A DNA stretch of 64,000 nt from an uncultured Parabacteroides sp. (GCA_949295065.1 CASFJQ010000007.1:1-64000); one strand, 5' to 3'. Shown: positions 42,936-53,395, counted from the first letter of the stretch. Made by a program: numbers and translations. The notes: generated from the letters alone by a model not told the origin.

Positions 42936-44666
42936 ATGAATCTATTAGAACTGAGCGAACAAGAAATAATAAGACGCAACAGCATGGAACAGTTGCGCCA
43001 AATGGGTATCGAGCCATATCCGGCAGCAGAGTACGAAACAAATGCATATTCCAAAGAAATAAAAGAATCTTTCAAAGACGATGCTGAACCTCGTCAGGTG
43101 TGCATTGCCGGTCGTATTATGAGTCGCCGCATTATGGGTAAAGCGTCATTCATGGAATTGCAGGACTCTGAAGGAAGAATTCAGGTTTATATTTCACGTG
43201 ACGATATTTGCCCGGACGAAAACAAAGACTTATATAATGTTGTATTCAAGAAATTGCTTGACATTGGTGACTTTGTCGGCATCAAAGGTTTTGTTTTCCG
43301 CACACAGATGGGTGAAATTTCTGTTCATGCACAGGAATTGACTGTTTTGGCTAAGTCATTACGTCCGTTACCTATTGTTAAATACAAAGATGGCGTAGCA
43401 TATGATGGTTTCAACGATGCTGAAATGCGTTATCGCCAGCGTTATGTGGACTTGGTTGTTAACGAAGGTGTAAAAGATATCTTCATCAAACGTACCAAGA
43501 TTTTCAATTCAATGCGTAACTATTTTAATGAACATGGTTATACAGAAGTTGATACACCTGTACTACAAAGTATTCCTGGTGGTGCATCAGCCCGTCCGTT
43601 CATCACTCACCACAACGCATTGGACATTCCATTGTATCTGAGAATTGCCAACGAGTTGTATTTGAAACGTCTTATCGTAGGCGGTTTTGAAGGTGTATAT
43701 GAATTCAGCCGTAACTTCCGTAACGAAGGTATGGACCGTACGCACAATCCTGAATTTACTTGCATGGAAATTTATGTTTCCTACAAGGACTATAACTGGA
43801 TGATGAACTTCACAGAAAGATTGCTTGAACGCATCTGTATGGATGTTCTTGGAACAACAGTTGTAAAATTCGGTGATAAGGAAATCAACTTCAAAGCTCC
43901 ATATAAACGTATTTCCATGATTGATTCAATCAAGGAAAACACAGGCATCGACATCACGGGCATGAACGAAGACCAGCTTCGCGAAGTGTGCCACCAGCTT
44001 GGTGTTGAAGAAGATGAGACAATGGGTAAAGGTAAGCTCATCGACGAAATCTTCGGTGCGAAATGTGAAGGCAATTATATTCAGCCTACATTCATCACTG
44101 ACTATCCTATCGAAATGTCACCTCTTACAAAGAAGCATCGTAACAATCCTGAACTAACAGAACGCTTCGAACTTATGGTTTGCGGTAAAGAAATTGCGAA
44201 TGCATATTCTGAGCTTAACGACCCGATTGACCAGCGCGAACGATTCCAGGAACAGCTTCGTCTGTCAGAAAAGGGTGATGATGAAGCAATGTTCATCGAC
44301 CAGGATTTCTTGAGAGCTTTGGAATACGGTATGCCTCCAACCAGTGGTATGGGTATTGGTATGGACCGTCTGACAATGTTCCTTACAGGCCAGGAAAGCA
44401 TTCAGGAAGTTCTGTTCTTCCCACAAATGCGCCCTGAAAAGACAGTCAAGAAAGACTCTGCTGAAAAATATGCAGCTGCCGGAATAAACAAAGACTGGGT
44501 TCCGGCTTTGCAGAAAGCAGGCTATTTGACTGTTGAATCACTGAAGGAAGCCAATCCGAACAAAGTGAGACAGGAACTTTGTGAAATCAATAAGAAATAC
44601 AAGCTGGAACTTGAAAATCCTACAGCCGAAGAAGTTGCCGGATGGATAGAGAACGCAGCAAAATAA
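42936..44666 (+). CDS. lysS: lysyl-tRNA synthetase with C-terminal extension
   Basis: This 576-aa class II synthetase starts at the ATG at 42936, as the earlier frame opens within the promoter. The OB-fold anticodon domain (about 50-150) is followed by the class II core, with [18 protein letters not shown] as motif 2 and [12 protein letters not shown] as motif 3. The core usually ends at FPQMRPE. Here about 73 residues follow, with a helix-hairpin-helix-like segment ([20 protein letters not shown]). The extension may bind tRNA; I infer this only from its shape. Confidence 0.95.
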   Translation: MNLLELSEQEIIRRNSMEQLRQMGIEPYPAAEYETNAYSKEIKESFKDDAEPRQVCIAGRIMSRRIMGKASFMELQDSEGRIQVYISRDDICPDENKDLYNVVFKKLLDIGDFVGIKGFVFRTQMGEISVHAQELTVLAKSLRPLPIVKYKDGVAYDGFNDAEMRYRQRYVDLVVNEGVKDIFIKRTKIFNSMRNYFNEHGYTEVDTPVLQSIPGGASARPFITHHNALDIPLYLRIANELYLKRLIVGGFEGVYEFSRNFRNEGMDRTHNPEFTCMEIYVSYKDYNWMMNFTERLLERICMDVLGTTVVKFGDKEINFKAPYKRISMIDSIKENTGIDITGMNEDQLREVCHQLGVEEDETMGKGKLIDEIFGAKCEGNYIQPTFITDYPIEMSPLTKKHRNNPELTERFELMVCGKEIANAYSELNDPIDQRERFQEQLRLSEKGDDEAMFIDQDFLRALEYGMPPTSGMGIGMDRLTMFLTGQESIQEVLFFPQMRPEKTVKKDSAEKYAAAGINKDWVPALQKAGYLTVESLKEANPNKVRQELCEINKKYKLELENPTAEEVAGWIENAAK

Positions 44667-44679
44667 AAGTCTGAGTATA

Positions 44680-45678
44680 ATGAATTTGCCTGGTAAAATT
44701 GCAATAATGGGAGGTGGTAGCTGGGCTACCGCCTTAGCCAAAATTGTACTTTCTACTCAAGATAGTATCAATTGGTATATGCGCCGTACTGAACAGATTG
44801 AGGAGTTCAAGCAGTATGGCCATAATCCAAGCTACCTGTCATCTGTAAAATTTGACTTAAGCAAAATTAAATTCTATTCAGACATCAACGAAACTATTGA
44901 TGATTCTGATACTTTGATTTTTGCAACACCGTCTCCATTTCTGAAACAGCATCTTATGAAGGTAAAAACTTCTATGGCAGATAAATTCATAATTTCAGCC
45001 ATAAAAGGTATTGTTCCGGATGAGAACATGTTGGTAGCAGACTATTTTGCAGAATATTACAATGTTCCGTTAAATAACATTGCAGTAATAGGCGGGCCTT
45101 GCCACGCTGAAGAAATTGCCTTGGAAAGATTGTCATACATAACACTTGCTTGTCCGGATATCGACAATGCATACGCTTTTGCCTCTGTTTTCAAGAATCA
45201 ATATCTCAACAATTATTGCTGTAAGGATGTGACAGGCATTGAATATTCTTCTGTTTTAAAGAATGTCTATGCAATTGTAGCAGGCATTTGTCACGGCATG
45301 AAATACGGAGACAATTTCCTTGCTGTATTCATATGTAATGCCATTGAAGAAATGAGGAATTTCCTAAATGCCGTTCATGGATTGGACAGAGATATTACAG
45401 ACTCCGTGTATCTTGGCGACCTGCTGGTAACAGCATATTCCAGATTCAGCCGAAACAGGACTTTCGGTACAATGATAGGAAAAGGATATTCCGTAAAAAC
45501 TGCTCAAGTTGAAATGGAGATGATTGCCGAAGGTTACTACGGCACAAAATGTATCTACGAAATCAATGAACAAAGATACAAAGTCAATATGCCAATATTG
45601 AATGCTTTGTATGCAATTCTTTATGAAAGAAAATCTCCTACGACTGTTATCAGACAATTGACGGAAACTTTTAAATAG
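44680..45678 (+). CDS. gpsA: glycerol-3-phosphate dehydrogenase [NAD(P)+]
   Basis: This 332-aa enzyme makes glycerol-3-phosphate for phospholipids. The nucleotide motif [10 protein letters not shown] lies at 11-20. The catalytic Lys of the [14 protein letters not shown] segment (near 195) and a GGPCHAEE (near 139) substrate motif are present. It follows lysS by 13 bases on the same strand, probably as one transcript. Confidence 0.94.
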   Translation: MNLPGKIAIMGGGSWATALAKIVLSTQDSINWYMRRTEQIEEFKQYGHNPSYLSSVKFDLSKIKFYSDINETIDDSDTLIFATPSPFLKQHLMKVKTSMADKFIISAIKGIVPDENMLVADYFAEYYNVPLNNIAVIGGPCHAEEIALERLSYITLACPDIDNAYAFASVFKNQYLNNYCCKDVTGIEYSSVLKNVYAIVAGICHGMKYGDNFLAVFICNAIEEMRNFLNAVHGLDRDITDSVYLGDLLVTAYSRFSRNRTFGTMIGKGYSVKTAQVEMEMIAEGYYGTKCIYEINEQRYKVNMPILNALYAILYERKSPTTVIRQLTETFK

Positions 45679-45743
45679 AATCACCATATTTTGATAATAT
45701 AGGATGCGGTTCAGAATTGCAAAATCAAAAACAAGTTTTTTAT

Positions 45744-45805
45744 TTTGCTCTCCGCTCACCTTTCACTATATTTGCAGAGACATACAAATCCATTGTATGT
45801 CTCTG
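45744..45805 (+). promoter_or_regulatory. pgi promoter with perfect 13-bp leader palindrome
   Basis: TTTG (45744-45747), 19 bases, TATATTTG (45767-45774). Directly after the -7 element, CAGAGACATACAA (45775-45787) and TTGTATGTCTCTG (45793-45805) form a perfect 13-bp inverted repeat with a 5-base loop, at the expected 5' end of the mRNA. Confidence 0.85.
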
Positions 45806-45827
45806 TACTTTTATAAGAAGAATATTT

Positions 45828-47171
45828 ATGAAAAACATTACTTTAAACATCGAAAAAGCTTTAGGATTTGTTTCTAAAGACCAGGTTTATGCTCAAGAAG
45901 CTAAAGCCAAGGAATGTATTGCAACTTTGCACAATGGAACTGGAGAAGGAAATGATTTCCTGGGATGGTTACATTTGCCATCTTCAATCTCAGAAGAAGA
46001 ACTAATTGATATTGAAAACACAGCAAACTTGCTGCGATCAAAATGTGAAATCGTAGTAGCTATCGGAATTGGCGGAAGCTATCTTGGAACAAAAGCAGTG
46101 GTTGAAGCAATGAACAACAGCTTCGACTGGTTGCAGAAAGAACGCAAGAATCCAATCATGCTTTATGCAGGCCACAACATCGGAGAAGATTATCTGCACG
46201 AATTGAGCGAAGTTCTGAAAGGTCGCCAGTTCGGTATTATCAATATATCAAAATCAGGAACAACAACTGAACCTGCAATTGCCTTCCGTATTTTGAAGAA
46301 ACAATTGGAAGATGCTGTCGGCAAAGAAGAAGCTCGCCAGCGTATCGTAGCAATCACAGATGCTAAAAAAGGTGCATTGCGTACATTGGCAACTCAGGAA
46401 GGTTACAAGACATTCGTTATTCCAGACAATGTAGGTGGACGTTTTTCTGTTCTTACTCCGGTTGGATTGTTGCCAATCGCTGTTGCAGGTATCAATATCC
46501 GCGACCTTGTTGCCGGAGCTGTTGATATGGAAAAGGCAACAGGTGTTGACGTTCCTTTTGCAGAAAACTTGGCTTCAATTTATGCTGCTACAAGAAATGA
46601 ATTATACAAGAGCGGCAAGAAAATTGAAATCTTGTGTAACTTCCATCCAAAATTGCATTATATCGCTGAATGGTGGAAACAGCTTTACGGAGAAAGCGAA
46701 GGAAAAGACAACAAAGGTATTTTCCCTGCAGCTGTAGATTTGACAACAGACTTGCACTCTATGGGTCAGTGGATTCAGGAAGGTGAACGCTCTATCTTCG
46801 AAACTGTAATTTCAGTTGAAAATCCTAATTACAATGTTCAGGTTCCTCACGATGAAGAAAACCTTGACGGTTTGAACTTCCTTGCAGGAAAACGCGTTGA
46901 CGAAGTAAACAAGATGGCAGAACTTGGTACACAGTTAGCTCACGTTGACGGTGGTGTTCCTAACCTAAAAATCACATTGCCTGAAGTTAATCCATATTAT
47001 ATCGGACAGTTGTTCTATTTCTTTGAAAAGGCTTGCGGTATAAGCGGATATATGCTTGGTGTGAATCCGTTCAACCAGCCGGGTGTTGAAGCATACAAGA
47101 AAAACATGTTTGCTTTGCTTAACAAACCTGGATACGAAAAAGAATCTGAAGCTATTAAAGCAAGATTGTAA
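45828..47171 (+). CDS. pgi: glucose-6-phosphate isomerase
   Basis: This encodes 447 aa from the ATG at 45828 ([14 protein letters not shown]); the longer frame starts upstream of the promoter. It interconverts glucose-6-P and fructose-6-P in glycolysis. The SIS-type signature [15 protein letters not shown] (about 145-159) and [15 protein letters not shown] are clear. The length fits the short bacterial type. The 5' leader has a striking hairpin and the 3' end a repeat-type terminator. Confidence 0.95.
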   Translation: MKNITLNIEKALGFVSKDQVYAQEAKAKECIATLHNGTGEGNDFLGWLHLPSSISEEELIDIENTANLLRSKCEIVVAIGIGGSYLGTKAVVEAMNNSFDWLQKERKNPIMLYAGHNIGEDYLHELSEVLKGRQFGIINISKSGTTTEPAIAFRILKKQLEDAVGKEEARQRIVAITDAKKGALRTLATQEGYKTFVIPDNVGGRFSVLTPVGLLPIAVAGINIRDLVAGAVDMEKATGVDVPFAENLASIYAATRNELYKSGKKIEILCNFHPKLHYIAEWWKQLYGESEGKDNKGIFPAAVDLTTDLHSMGQWIQEGERSIFETVISVENPNYNVQVPHDEENLDGLNFLAGKRVDEVNKMAELGTQLAHVDGGVPNLKITLPEVNPYYIGQLFYFFEKACGISGYMLGVNPFNQPGVEAYKKNMFALLNKPGYEKESEAIKARL

Positions 47172-47186
47172 TTCAACCTGTTATAC

Positions 47187-47272
47187 AGGACCGAACCCAC
47201 AGTTTCGTGGGGCCGTATATATTTTTAAATTATTACGGCCCCAAACGGATGTGGGTTCAGTCCTATTTTTTA
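47187..47272 (+). terminator. pgi terminator formed by the GGGGCCGTATATA repeat (copy 2)
   Basis: Outer arms AGGACCGAACCCACA (47187) and TGTGGGTTCAGTCCT (to 47264) pair at 14 of 15. Inner arms TGGGGCCGTA and TACGGCCCCA pair perfectly. A run of Ts follows (47266-47271). Bases 47191-47221 match 18396-18426 except for four central bases. Confidence 0.85.
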
Positions 47273-47368
47273 AGCACAATACAACTATCATTATGCCATA
47301 AACACAGCATATCAAACCACGGACAAACAATCAATTACAAACATAATGACAAAAAAAGTCCAAAATTA

Positions 47369-47399
47369 TTTGTTTTATAAAAATTAATCACTACCTTTG
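47369..47399 (+). promoter_or_regulatory. promoter of initiator tRNA copy 2
   Basis: TTTG (47369-47372), 19 bases, TACCTTTG (47392-47399), the same arrangement as before copy 1. Confidence 0.85.
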
Positions 47400-47430
47400 C
47401 ACTCGCAATCAGAAATGATTGATATTACAT

Positions 47431-47502
<72 letters not shown>

Positions 47503-47511
47503 CTCAGAAAG

Positions 47512-47543
47512 AGTCGTCATTAATAATTTGGACGACTTTTTTT
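47512..47543 (+). terminator. terminator after tRNA copy 2
   Basis: AGTCGTC pairs with GACGACT around a 12-base loop, followed by seven Ts. Confidence 0.8.
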
Positions 47544-47582
47544 ATACCTATTCAATTAACAAATTCTATTGCCAAATAATTA

Positions 47583-47618
47583 AAGAAGGTATCTGAAAAA
47601 GGATATCTTCTTTTTTTA
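47583..47618 (+). terminator. second terminator before trmD
   Basis: AAGAAGGTATC pairs with GATATCTTCTT (one G:T) with an 8-base loop, then Ts. It is in tandem with the tRNA terminator and insulates trmD. Confidence 0.65.
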
Positions 47619-47673
47619 TATTACATTTGTAGTAATAATAATCAAACATTCAGACAGATTTCAAACATAGTTT

Positions 47674-48348
47674 ATGCGCATAGATATTCTTACAGTCCTG
47701 CCGGAAATGATTGACGGAATGATAAACTGTTCAATACTAAAAAGGGCACAAGACAAAGGTCTTGCTGAAATCCATCTACATAATTTAAGAGACTACACGA
47801 CAAACAAATGGAGACGCGTGGACGATTATCCATTCGGTGGTGAAGCCGGTATGGTTATGCAAATCGAACCTATCGACCGTGCCATTTCCGAATTGAAAAG
47901 CCAAAGAGAATATGATGAGGTAATCTATACGTCACCTGATGGAGAAACATTCAACCAGCCAATGGCGAACTCTATGTCAATGATGAACAACCTTATTATT
48001 CTATGCGGACATTACAAAGGCATAGATTACCGAATAAGAGAACATCTTATAACAAAAGAAATTTCCGTAGGAGATTATGTCCTTACAGGCGGAGAATTGG
48101 CAGCAGCCATAATCTCGGATGCTGTGGTAAGACTAATTCCGGGTGTAATAGGTGATGAACAAAGCGCTTTGTCTGATTCGTTCCAGGATAATCTGCTGGC
48201 GCCACCAGTTTACACACGTCCTGCCGACTACAAAGGCTGGAAAGTTCCGGAAGTCCTGCTTTCCGGTCATCAAAGGAAAATTGAAGAATGGAGATTGCAG
48301 CAAGCGCAGGAAAGAACGGCAAGGCTTCGTCCGGATTTATTGAAATAA
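47674..48348 (+). CDS. trmD: tRNA (guanine-N1)-methyltransferase
   Basis: This 224-aa SPOUT methyltransferase modifies G37 of several tRNAs. The knot motifs are seen (GHYKGIDYR near 113, [15 protein letters not shown] near 131-145). It begins [12 protein letters not shown], the family start. rimM is elsewhere in this window, so the classic rimM-trmD pair is split. TACATTTG at 47622-47629 is a probable -7 element. Confidence 0.95.
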   Translation: MRIDILTVLPEMIDGMINCSILKRAQDKGLAEIHLHNLRDYTTNKWRRVDDYPFGGEAGMVMQIEPIDRAISELKSQREYDEVIYTSPDGETFNQPMANSMSMMNNLIILCGHYKGIDYRIREHLITKEISVGDYVLTGGELAAAIISDAVVRLIPGVIGDEQSALSDSFQDNLLAPPVYTRPADYKGWKVPEVLLSGHQRKIEEWRLQQAQERTARLRPDLLK

Positions 48349-48356
48349 CATAAACA

Positions 48357-48396
48357 AACAGCCTGCTATTGGCCATCCGATAGCAGGTTGTTTTAT
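48357..48396 (+). terminator. terminator of trmD
   Basis: AACAGCCTGCTAT pairs with ATAGCAGGTTGTT around a 10-base loop; TTTTATTATA follows. Confidence 0.8.
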
Positions 48397-48538
48397 TATA
48401 AAAAATCTGCCAAGTCTCTGAAAAGCTCGAAAAAATCTGTAATTTTGTGGCTCACTAGTTGAAGGCACACTTGTGCATATAAATCAAGTATTATTAAGAA
48501 TATTATTAGTGATTTAAATTAAGGAGAAAAGAAGAGTT

Positions 48539-49447
48539 ATGGACAACATAGAAAAGAAAGAAACAAAGGAAATCAACAAAATGTCTTTACTGCTTGTCGC
48601 AGTTGTAGTGCTGGTTTTAATTATTGCCGGAGCTGTATATTACATATTCCATCAAAATGAACAGATGGAAGCGATGACACAGACATTCGATTTGGAAAAG
48701 GAAATGCTTGCTGACGAATTCAACGAACTTTCACTACAATATGAAGGATATAAATTCAGCGTAAGCAACGATTCACTTGTTGCCCTTTTATCTACAGAGC
48801 AAGCTAAAGTTCAGAGATTGATGGAAGAGCTGAGAACCGTGAAATCAACTAATGCAAAAGAAATAGCACGATTGAAAAAAGAATTGGCTACTTTGCGTAA
48901 AATCATGCGTAACTATGTTGTCCAGATTGATTCCCTAAACAGAGCTAACGAACAACTTAAAGTTGAAAAAAACGAAGCAGTTCAAAAATATAAACAAGCT
49001 ACAACAACTGCCGCTACATTAAAGAAAGAAAAAGAGAAACTTACCGAACGTGTAACATTGGCAAGTCGCCTTGATGCAACTTCGATAAGCGTTACTCCTG
49101 TTAACTCAAGAGGTAAGTTGGCAAAGAAAATCAATAAGACACAACAGCTTGTAGTGAATTTTAAGATATCAAAGAACATAACAGCTCCGGTTGGTGAAAA
49201 AGACATTTATGTAAGAATAATGAAACCTGATGACGATATCCTTGTGAAAAACAGGAACAACGTCTTTTCATTCGAAGGTAAGGACATTTCATATTCAATG
49301 AAGAAAATGATTGAATATGAAGGTGAAGAAGTTCCTGTTACCATGTATTGGGATGTTGAAGAATTCCTGTCACCTGGAACTTATCGAGTAGATATCTTTG
49401 CTGACGGAAATCTTATTGGTCAGAAAAAATTCACTCTAAATAACTAA
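48539..49447 (+). CDS. membrane-anchored coiled-coil protein with beta-sandwich end
   Basis: This encodes 302 aa with a short cytoplasmic start, one membrane helix (SLLLVAVVVLVLIIAGAVYY, about 16-35) and a long coiled coil (about 50-175, e.g. AKEIARLKKELATLRKIMRN). It ends in a beta domain (SARG-KLAKKIN region to the end). It is a conserved Bacteroidetes hypothetical as far as I recall; the role is unknown. A TAATTTTG element at 48440-48447 is a likely promoter. It lies 6 bases before the Crp-like gene. Confidence 0.75.
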   Translation: MDNIEKKETKEINKMSLLLVAVVVLVLIIAGAVYYIFHQNEQMEAMTQTFDLEKEMLADEFNELSLQYEGYKFSVSNDSLVALLSTEQAKVQRLMEELRTVKSTNAKEIARLKKELATLRKIMRNYVVQIDSLNRANEQLKVEKNEAVQKYKQATTTAATLKKEKEKLTERVTLASRLDATSISVTPVNSRGKLAKKINKTQQLVVNFKISKNITAPVGEKDIYVRIMKPDDDILVKNRNNVFSFEGKDISYSMKKMIEYEGEEVPVTMYWDVEEFLSPGTYRVDIFADGNLIGQKKFTLNN

Positions 49448-49453
49448 CGTAAA

Positions 49454-50044
49454 ATGCCGGAATCTCCTCTTTACCGTTTCCTGGAAGACATTCCAGAGCC
49501 TTTGAAACGCAATGTCACTTTCGTTGAAGAGCTGGAAAGCCATTCTCACATTGTGAGAGTAAAGAAAGGAGAATATCTGCTCCGAACAGGAGAACTTTGC
49601 ACGGACGGTTATTTTATAAACAAAGGGTTGTTTGTAAACTTATACGTTAACGAGAAAGGGAATGAATGTGTAACAGGTTTTGCTGCCGAATGCGACATTC
49701 CTTTTCTTTCAGCAATAGGTTACTTCACAAAAGAGCCCTCCGAATTTGAGATAAAAGCCATTGAAGACGGCGAATTGCTTTGCTTTTCACGTGTACATAT
49801 TGAAGATTTGTCTTTACGTTATCCATTATTTGCATCCTATTATCAGAATGTGATGCTTACGCTTATCTCCAAATTGTACACGTTGTTTGCAATCCGCCAG
49901 TCATGCAAGGCAGAGGAATTCATACGCTATATGTATGATAATCAAAAATGGCTTATCAGCCGTGTTCCTGACAAATATATAGCGCAATATATTGGAATAA
50001 CTACTTCTTGGTATTGCAAGCTGAAAAAGCGTTTATTCCGCTGA
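49454..50044 (+). CDS. Crp/Fnr-family regulator
   Basis: This encodes 196 aa. An N-terminal cyclic-nucleotide-binding-like beta roll (VKKGEYLLRTGELCTDGYFI, about 37-56, to DGELLCFSR) is followed by a long helix and a C-terminal HTH (AQYIGITTSWYCKLKKRLFR). This is the Bacteroidetes Crp subgroup with a compact HTH. Residues for cAMP binding are not conserved well enough to predict a ligand. It follows the coiled-coil gene by 6 bases. Its last 44 bases overlap the convergent HAD gene. Confidence 0.82.
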   Translation: MPESPLYRFLEDIPEPLKRNVTFVEELESHSHIVRVKKGEYLLRTGELCTDGYFINKGLFVNLYVNEKGNECVTGFAAECDIPFLSAIGYFTKEPSEFEIKAIEDGELLCFSRVHIEDLSLRYPLFASYYQNVMLTLISKLYTLFAIRQSCKAEEFIRYMYDNQKWLISRVPDKYIAQYIGITTSWYCKLKKRLFR

Positions 50045-50756
50045 TTATATTATCCCATTCTGCAGCCAAAGTTTTCATATCAGGGAACAAAAGATGCGCT
50101 CCGGCTTCGAGCAGGACTTCATCCTTCAATGGTCCTGTATTTACGGCAATAGTGAATATTCCGGCATCTACACCAGCTTTTACTCCCAATGGGGCGTTTT
50201 CTACGACAAAGGCTTCATTAGCCTTAACTCCTGCTTTCTGTAAACCTATAAGATATGGTTCTGGATTAGGTTTTCCATATTTTACATCATAAGCAGTAAT
50301 AATCTTCTCTTTGACAAAGATTCCCGGATAAGTATGCTCCAGTTTGTCAATCAGGCTCATCTGTCCTGAACCGGTAACCACAAGCCTTTGCAAATTGCAT
50401 GATTTAATCTTTTCCAGGAGTTCTGCAGTTCCCGGCATAGCTTCACCATCGTTGTAAGTCCTGAATCTCTCCGACTTCTTTTCATATATTATATGTTTTT
50501 CCTCCTCAGTTGCTTCCCTACCGAAAGTTCTCATGAAAAGTTCATTTATGGTGCTAGCTCCGGTTCTTCCTTCAAACATATAAAAATCATATTCATCTGC
50601 TTCCAGATTATATTCATCTGCAATTTCTTTCCACGCACGAGCATGGAATTTCATTGAATCATAAAGTACGCCATCCATATCAAACAGAACTGCTTTCGGA
50701 TTTAATGACGTTTGATTATTCTCTTTTAAATACCTCGATATTGCTTCTTCTATCAT
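50001..50756 (-). CDS. HAD-superfamily phosphatase (beta-phosphoglucomutase-like)
   Basis: This encodes 251 aa. HAD motif I FDMDGVLYD has nucleophile Asp26 and Asp28; motif II is VTGSGQ; motif III Lys and KPNPEPYL, with VVENAPLGVKAG for the metal acids. The cap domain is the helical type of sugar-phosphate phosphatases/mutases. It may dephosphorylate a sugar phosphate; the substrate is unknown. The 3' end overlaps the crp-like gene by 44 bases. Confidence 0.9.
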   Translation of the reverse strand: MIEEAISRYLKENNQTSLNPKAVLFDMDGVLYDSMKFHARAWKEIADEYNLEADEYDFYMFEGRTGASTINELFMRTFGREATEEEKHIIYEKKSERFRTYNDGEAMPGTAELLEKIKSCNLQRLVVTGSGQMSLIDKLEHTYPGIFVKEKIITAYDVKYGKPNPEPYLIGLQKAGVKANEAFVVENAPLGVKAGVDAGIFTIAVNTGPLKDEVLLEAGAHLLFPDMKTLAAEWDNIISGINAFSACNTKK

Positions 50757-50783
50757 ATATATTATTTACTTTGGTTTTGCTAA

Positions 50784-50896
50784 CTTGACTTTATGTTTAG
50801 CTGTTCACAAGAAACAAGTTGACAAGTATTCGGACATTTATATTTATATCCGTTTTCTTACATTGCCAACTTGTATCTGAGAACTTGTAAACTCTA
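50784..50896. repeat. TTGACAAG/CTTGTAAAC intergenic repeat
   Basis: ACAAGAAACAAGTTGACAAG (left) and GCCAACTTGTATCTGAGAAC followed by TTGTAAACT (right) form the same loose stem as other members of the family. It fills the HAD-nucleoside phosphorylase gap. Confidence 0.6.
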
Positions 50897-50900
50897 AAAT

Positions 50901-51770
50901 TCAAATACGCTCCAGGACCTTGACTATTAGTTCAGACAATGAATCCTTATAAGATGTATTCATATTCTTTTCAACCCTGCCAGCAATTATACAGCATACA
51001 GTCATGGCTCTATGTCCCATAAGCGCCGCTAGTCCGGCAAGCGAAGAACTTTCCATTTCAAAATTAGTTATTTTCTGATTCTTGTATTCAAACTTCTGAA
51101 TCTTGCTGTTCAATTCCGGATCGGCAAGCGAAAGTCGGATTTTCCTTCCCTGCGGACCATAAAATCCGTTTGCGGCAATAGTCACACCTCTGAGTATGTC
51201 ATCTCTGGTGATTTGCTCAATAAGAGACTTATCAGCCGGAACAACATAAGGACGTAATCCTTCAATTTTCCATTCAAGCTGACGTTCTAGTTCTTTTTCC
51301 ATTTCCAAATCACGGACTTTATCTGTATTGCCATAGAAATATATAACACCATCAAAACCTATTGATTTCTCTGCTGCCACATATGTTCCCACCGGAGTTT
51401 CGTGCTGAAGACCGCCACTCGTACCGATTCTTACCAATGTCAACTGTTTTATCTCATCCTTTATTGTTCTTGTAGCAAAATCTACATTTGCCAGAGCATC
51501 AAGTTCTGTCAGAACAATATCAATATTGTCCGTACCGATACCATGAGAAACAACAGTTATTCTTTTTCCCTTATACGTTCCCGTTATAGTATGGAATTCT
51601 CTGCTTTGGATATCGCATTCGATATTATCAAAATGAGTTGCTATGACAGACACACGCTCCGGGTCACCAACAAGAACAACTCTATCTGCCAGCTGTTCCG
51701 GCTTGATATGCAAATGGAAAATACTTCCATCCGCATTTATTATTAATTCTGAAGAAGGAATTGGATTCAT
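50901..51770 (-). CDS. nucleoside phosphorylase (uridine phosphorylase family)
   Basis: This 289-aa protein cleaves nucleosides with phosphate. Phosphate-binding GDPERV is near 36-41 and RIGTSGGL near 113-120. NFEMESSSLAGLAALM (about 236-251) is the ribose-binding family motif. It matches Udp-type enzymes better than PNP, but which base is preferred is not certain. It lies beyond a terminator-like hairpin (51791-51831) from floA, so it has its own transcript. Confidence 0.85.
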   Translation of the reverse strand: MNPIPSSELIINADGSIFHLHIKPEQLADRVVLVGDPERVSVIATHFDNIECDIQSREFHTITGTYKGKRITVVSHGIGTDNIDIVLTELDALANVDFATRTIKDEIKQLTLVRIGTSGGLQHETPVGTYVAAEKSIGFDGVIYFYGNTDKVRDLEMEKELERQLEWKIEGLRPYVVPADKSLIEQITRDDILRGVTIAANGFYGPQGRKIRLSLADPELNSKIQKFEYKNQKITNFEMESSSLAGLAALMGHRAMTVCCIIAGRVEKNMNTSYKDSLSELIVKVLERI

Positions 51771-51790
51771 AATCTATTGGATTTTTTATA

Positions 51791-51831
51791 AAATCACCGG
51801 AACTGATTTAAATAATCAACTCCGGTGTTTT
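51791..51831 (-). terminator. terminator of floA
   Basis: CACCGGA pairs with TCCGGTG, extended by A/T pairs outside and TGATT/AATCA inside, 46 bases downstream of the minus-strand floA stop. Confidence 0.65.
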
Positions 51832-51836
51832 AAAAC

Positions 51837-51871
51837 TCTTGTCAACTTGTTTTCTTGTCAACTAGTCAACT
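51837..51871. repeat. CTTGTCAAC tandem repeat
   Basis: CTTGTCAACTTGTTTTCTTG continues with TCAACTAGTCAACTT. It belongs to the intergenic repeat family and lies just past the floA stop. Confidence 0.6.
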
Positions 51872-51876
51872 TAATC

Positions 51877-52869
51877 TTATTTAATTGTCTTGTTTTGCGA
51901 AGCCGAAGGTTTTGCAATTGCTTCTCTCATTGACGTATCAGCTTCTATATTTTTCATCTTATAATAATCCATAACACCAAGATTGCCGGTACGGAAAGCC
52001 TCAGCCATTGCCTTAGGAACTTCAGCTTCAGCCTCGATAACTTTGGCACGTGCTTCCTGAGCCTTAGCTTTCATTTCCTGCTCAAGAGCGACTGCCATTG
52101 CACGACGTTCCTCAGCCTTAGCCTGGGCAATATTCTTGTCTGCCTGAGCCTGGTCCATTTGCAAATATGCACCGATATTCTTTCCTATATCAATATCGGC
52201 AATATCAATTGACAAGATTTCAAAAGCAGTTCCGGCATCCAAGCCTTTCTTCAATACTAGTTTTGAAATAGAATCAGGATTTTCCAACACTGTCTTATGG
52301 CTGTCTGATGAACCAATTGAAGAAACAATACCTTCACCGACACGTGCAAGAATAGTTTCCTCTCCTGCTCCACCAACCAGCTGCTTTATATTGGCACGGA
52401 CTGTCACCCTCGCTTTAGCAATCAACTGAATACCGTCTTTTGCCACAGCTGTTACCGGAGGAGTATTTATAACCTTTGGATTAACCGACATCTGCACAGC
52501 TTCAAACACATCTCTACCTGCCAAGTCAATTGCCGTTGCCATCTGAAACGAAAGGTCAATATTTGCCTTAGACGCAGAAACAAGAGCATGCACAACCTTT
52601 TCCACATGTCCGCCGGCAAGATAGTGAGCCTCAAGCTCATCTCTTGTAAGATTTCTCAAGCCAGCCTTATGTGCTTCAATCATAGCTTGCGTAATGACAT
52701 AAGGAGGAACCTTTCGTATTCTCATCAAGAACAATTGCAATAACGAAATGTTCACCCCGGAAACTTTTGCCGATATCCATAAAAGGAAAGGCACATAATA
52801 AAGGAAAACCATCAAAAGCAAAATGGCAATCCCTAGCATAACCAACGGAGCAGAAGTTGTGATTTCCAT
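51877..52869 (-). CDS. floA: flotillin-like protein FloA
   Basis: This 330-aa protein has an N-terminal membrane hairpin ([20 protein letters not shown]), an SPFH domain (about 30-200) and an alanine/glutamate-rich coiled coil ([20 protein letters not shown], about 235-254). FloA organises membrane microdomains. It is adjacent to nfeD (28 bases), its usual partner. Transcription is minus, nfeD then floA. Confidence 0.93.
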   Translation of the reverse strand: MEITTSAPLVMLGIAILLLMVFLYYVPFLLWISAKVSGVNISLLQLFLMRIRKVPPYVITQAMIEAHKAGLRNLTRDELEAHYLAGGHVEKVVHALVSASKANIDLSFQMATAIDLAGRDVFEAVQMSVNPKVINTPPVTAVAKDGIQLIAKARVTVRANIKQLVGGAGEETILARVGEGIVSSIGSSDSHKTVLENPDSISKLVLKKGLDAGTAFEILSIDIADIDIGKNIGAYLQMDQAQADKNIAQAKAEERRAMAVALEQEMKAKAQEARAKVIEAEAEVPKAMAEAFRTGNLGVMDYYKMKNIEADTSMREAIAKPSASQNKTIK

Positions 52870-52897
52870 ATGTTTTAGTTTTTAATGAATAATTTAT

Positions 52898-53395
52898 TTA
52901 CTGAATACTATTTCCCGTTTCTTCCTGTTCATCTGTGACAACCCAGATATAATTATCCTCTATTCTGGTTACGACAACAGGTGTGTTTTCGTCTATCCAT
53001 CCGTTTTCCGCCTTGACCTCAACAATAGTCCTGTTGAACCTTGCCTTTCCGACAGAAGCAAGCCTGGAAACTGTAACACCTTTTTCCCCGACACTGATAC
53101 CTTGTTCCAGATTCGACGTGACTTTTGAGCTGATGTCTGCATTTAATTCCATAATCTTGAATGAACGAGAACGCAGGAAAAACCAAAATACAGCCACAAA
53201 TCCGATAATTGAAGATAAAACAGTTATATGACCTATTGTCATATCCAGACTATAGGCATACCAAATTCCCCAGCCAGCACATAAGGCTCCGGCAATGCCT
53301 GCCAAAGTTATTCCCGGGATAAAGAACACCTCTGCTATTAAAAGTATAATAGCAGCCAACATACATATTACTATAATTATTATTTCGGATAACAT
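52898..53395 (-). CDS. NfeD-family membrane protein
   Basis: This 165-aa protein has three or four membrane segments (about 4-75) and a C-terminal OB-fold (SVGEKGVTVSRLASVGKARF, about 100-119). It lacks the protease domain of long NfeD, so it is the short form that pairs with flotillin or stomatin. It is directly upstream of floA in the same transcript. Confidence 0.9.
   Translation of the reverse strand: MLSEIIIIVICMLAAIILLIAEVFFIPGITLAGIAGALCAGWGIWYAYSLDMTIGHITVLSSIIGFVAVFWFFLRSRSFKIMELNADISSKVTSNLEQGISVGEKGVTVSRLASVGKARFNRTIVEVKAENGWIDENTPVVVTRIEDNYIWVVTDEQEETGNSIQ

Noticed and set aside
45775..45805. Riboswitch in the pgi leader
   Set aside because: The structure is a single simple stem with no conserved loops of a known class; operator or 5' hairpin is the simpler reading.
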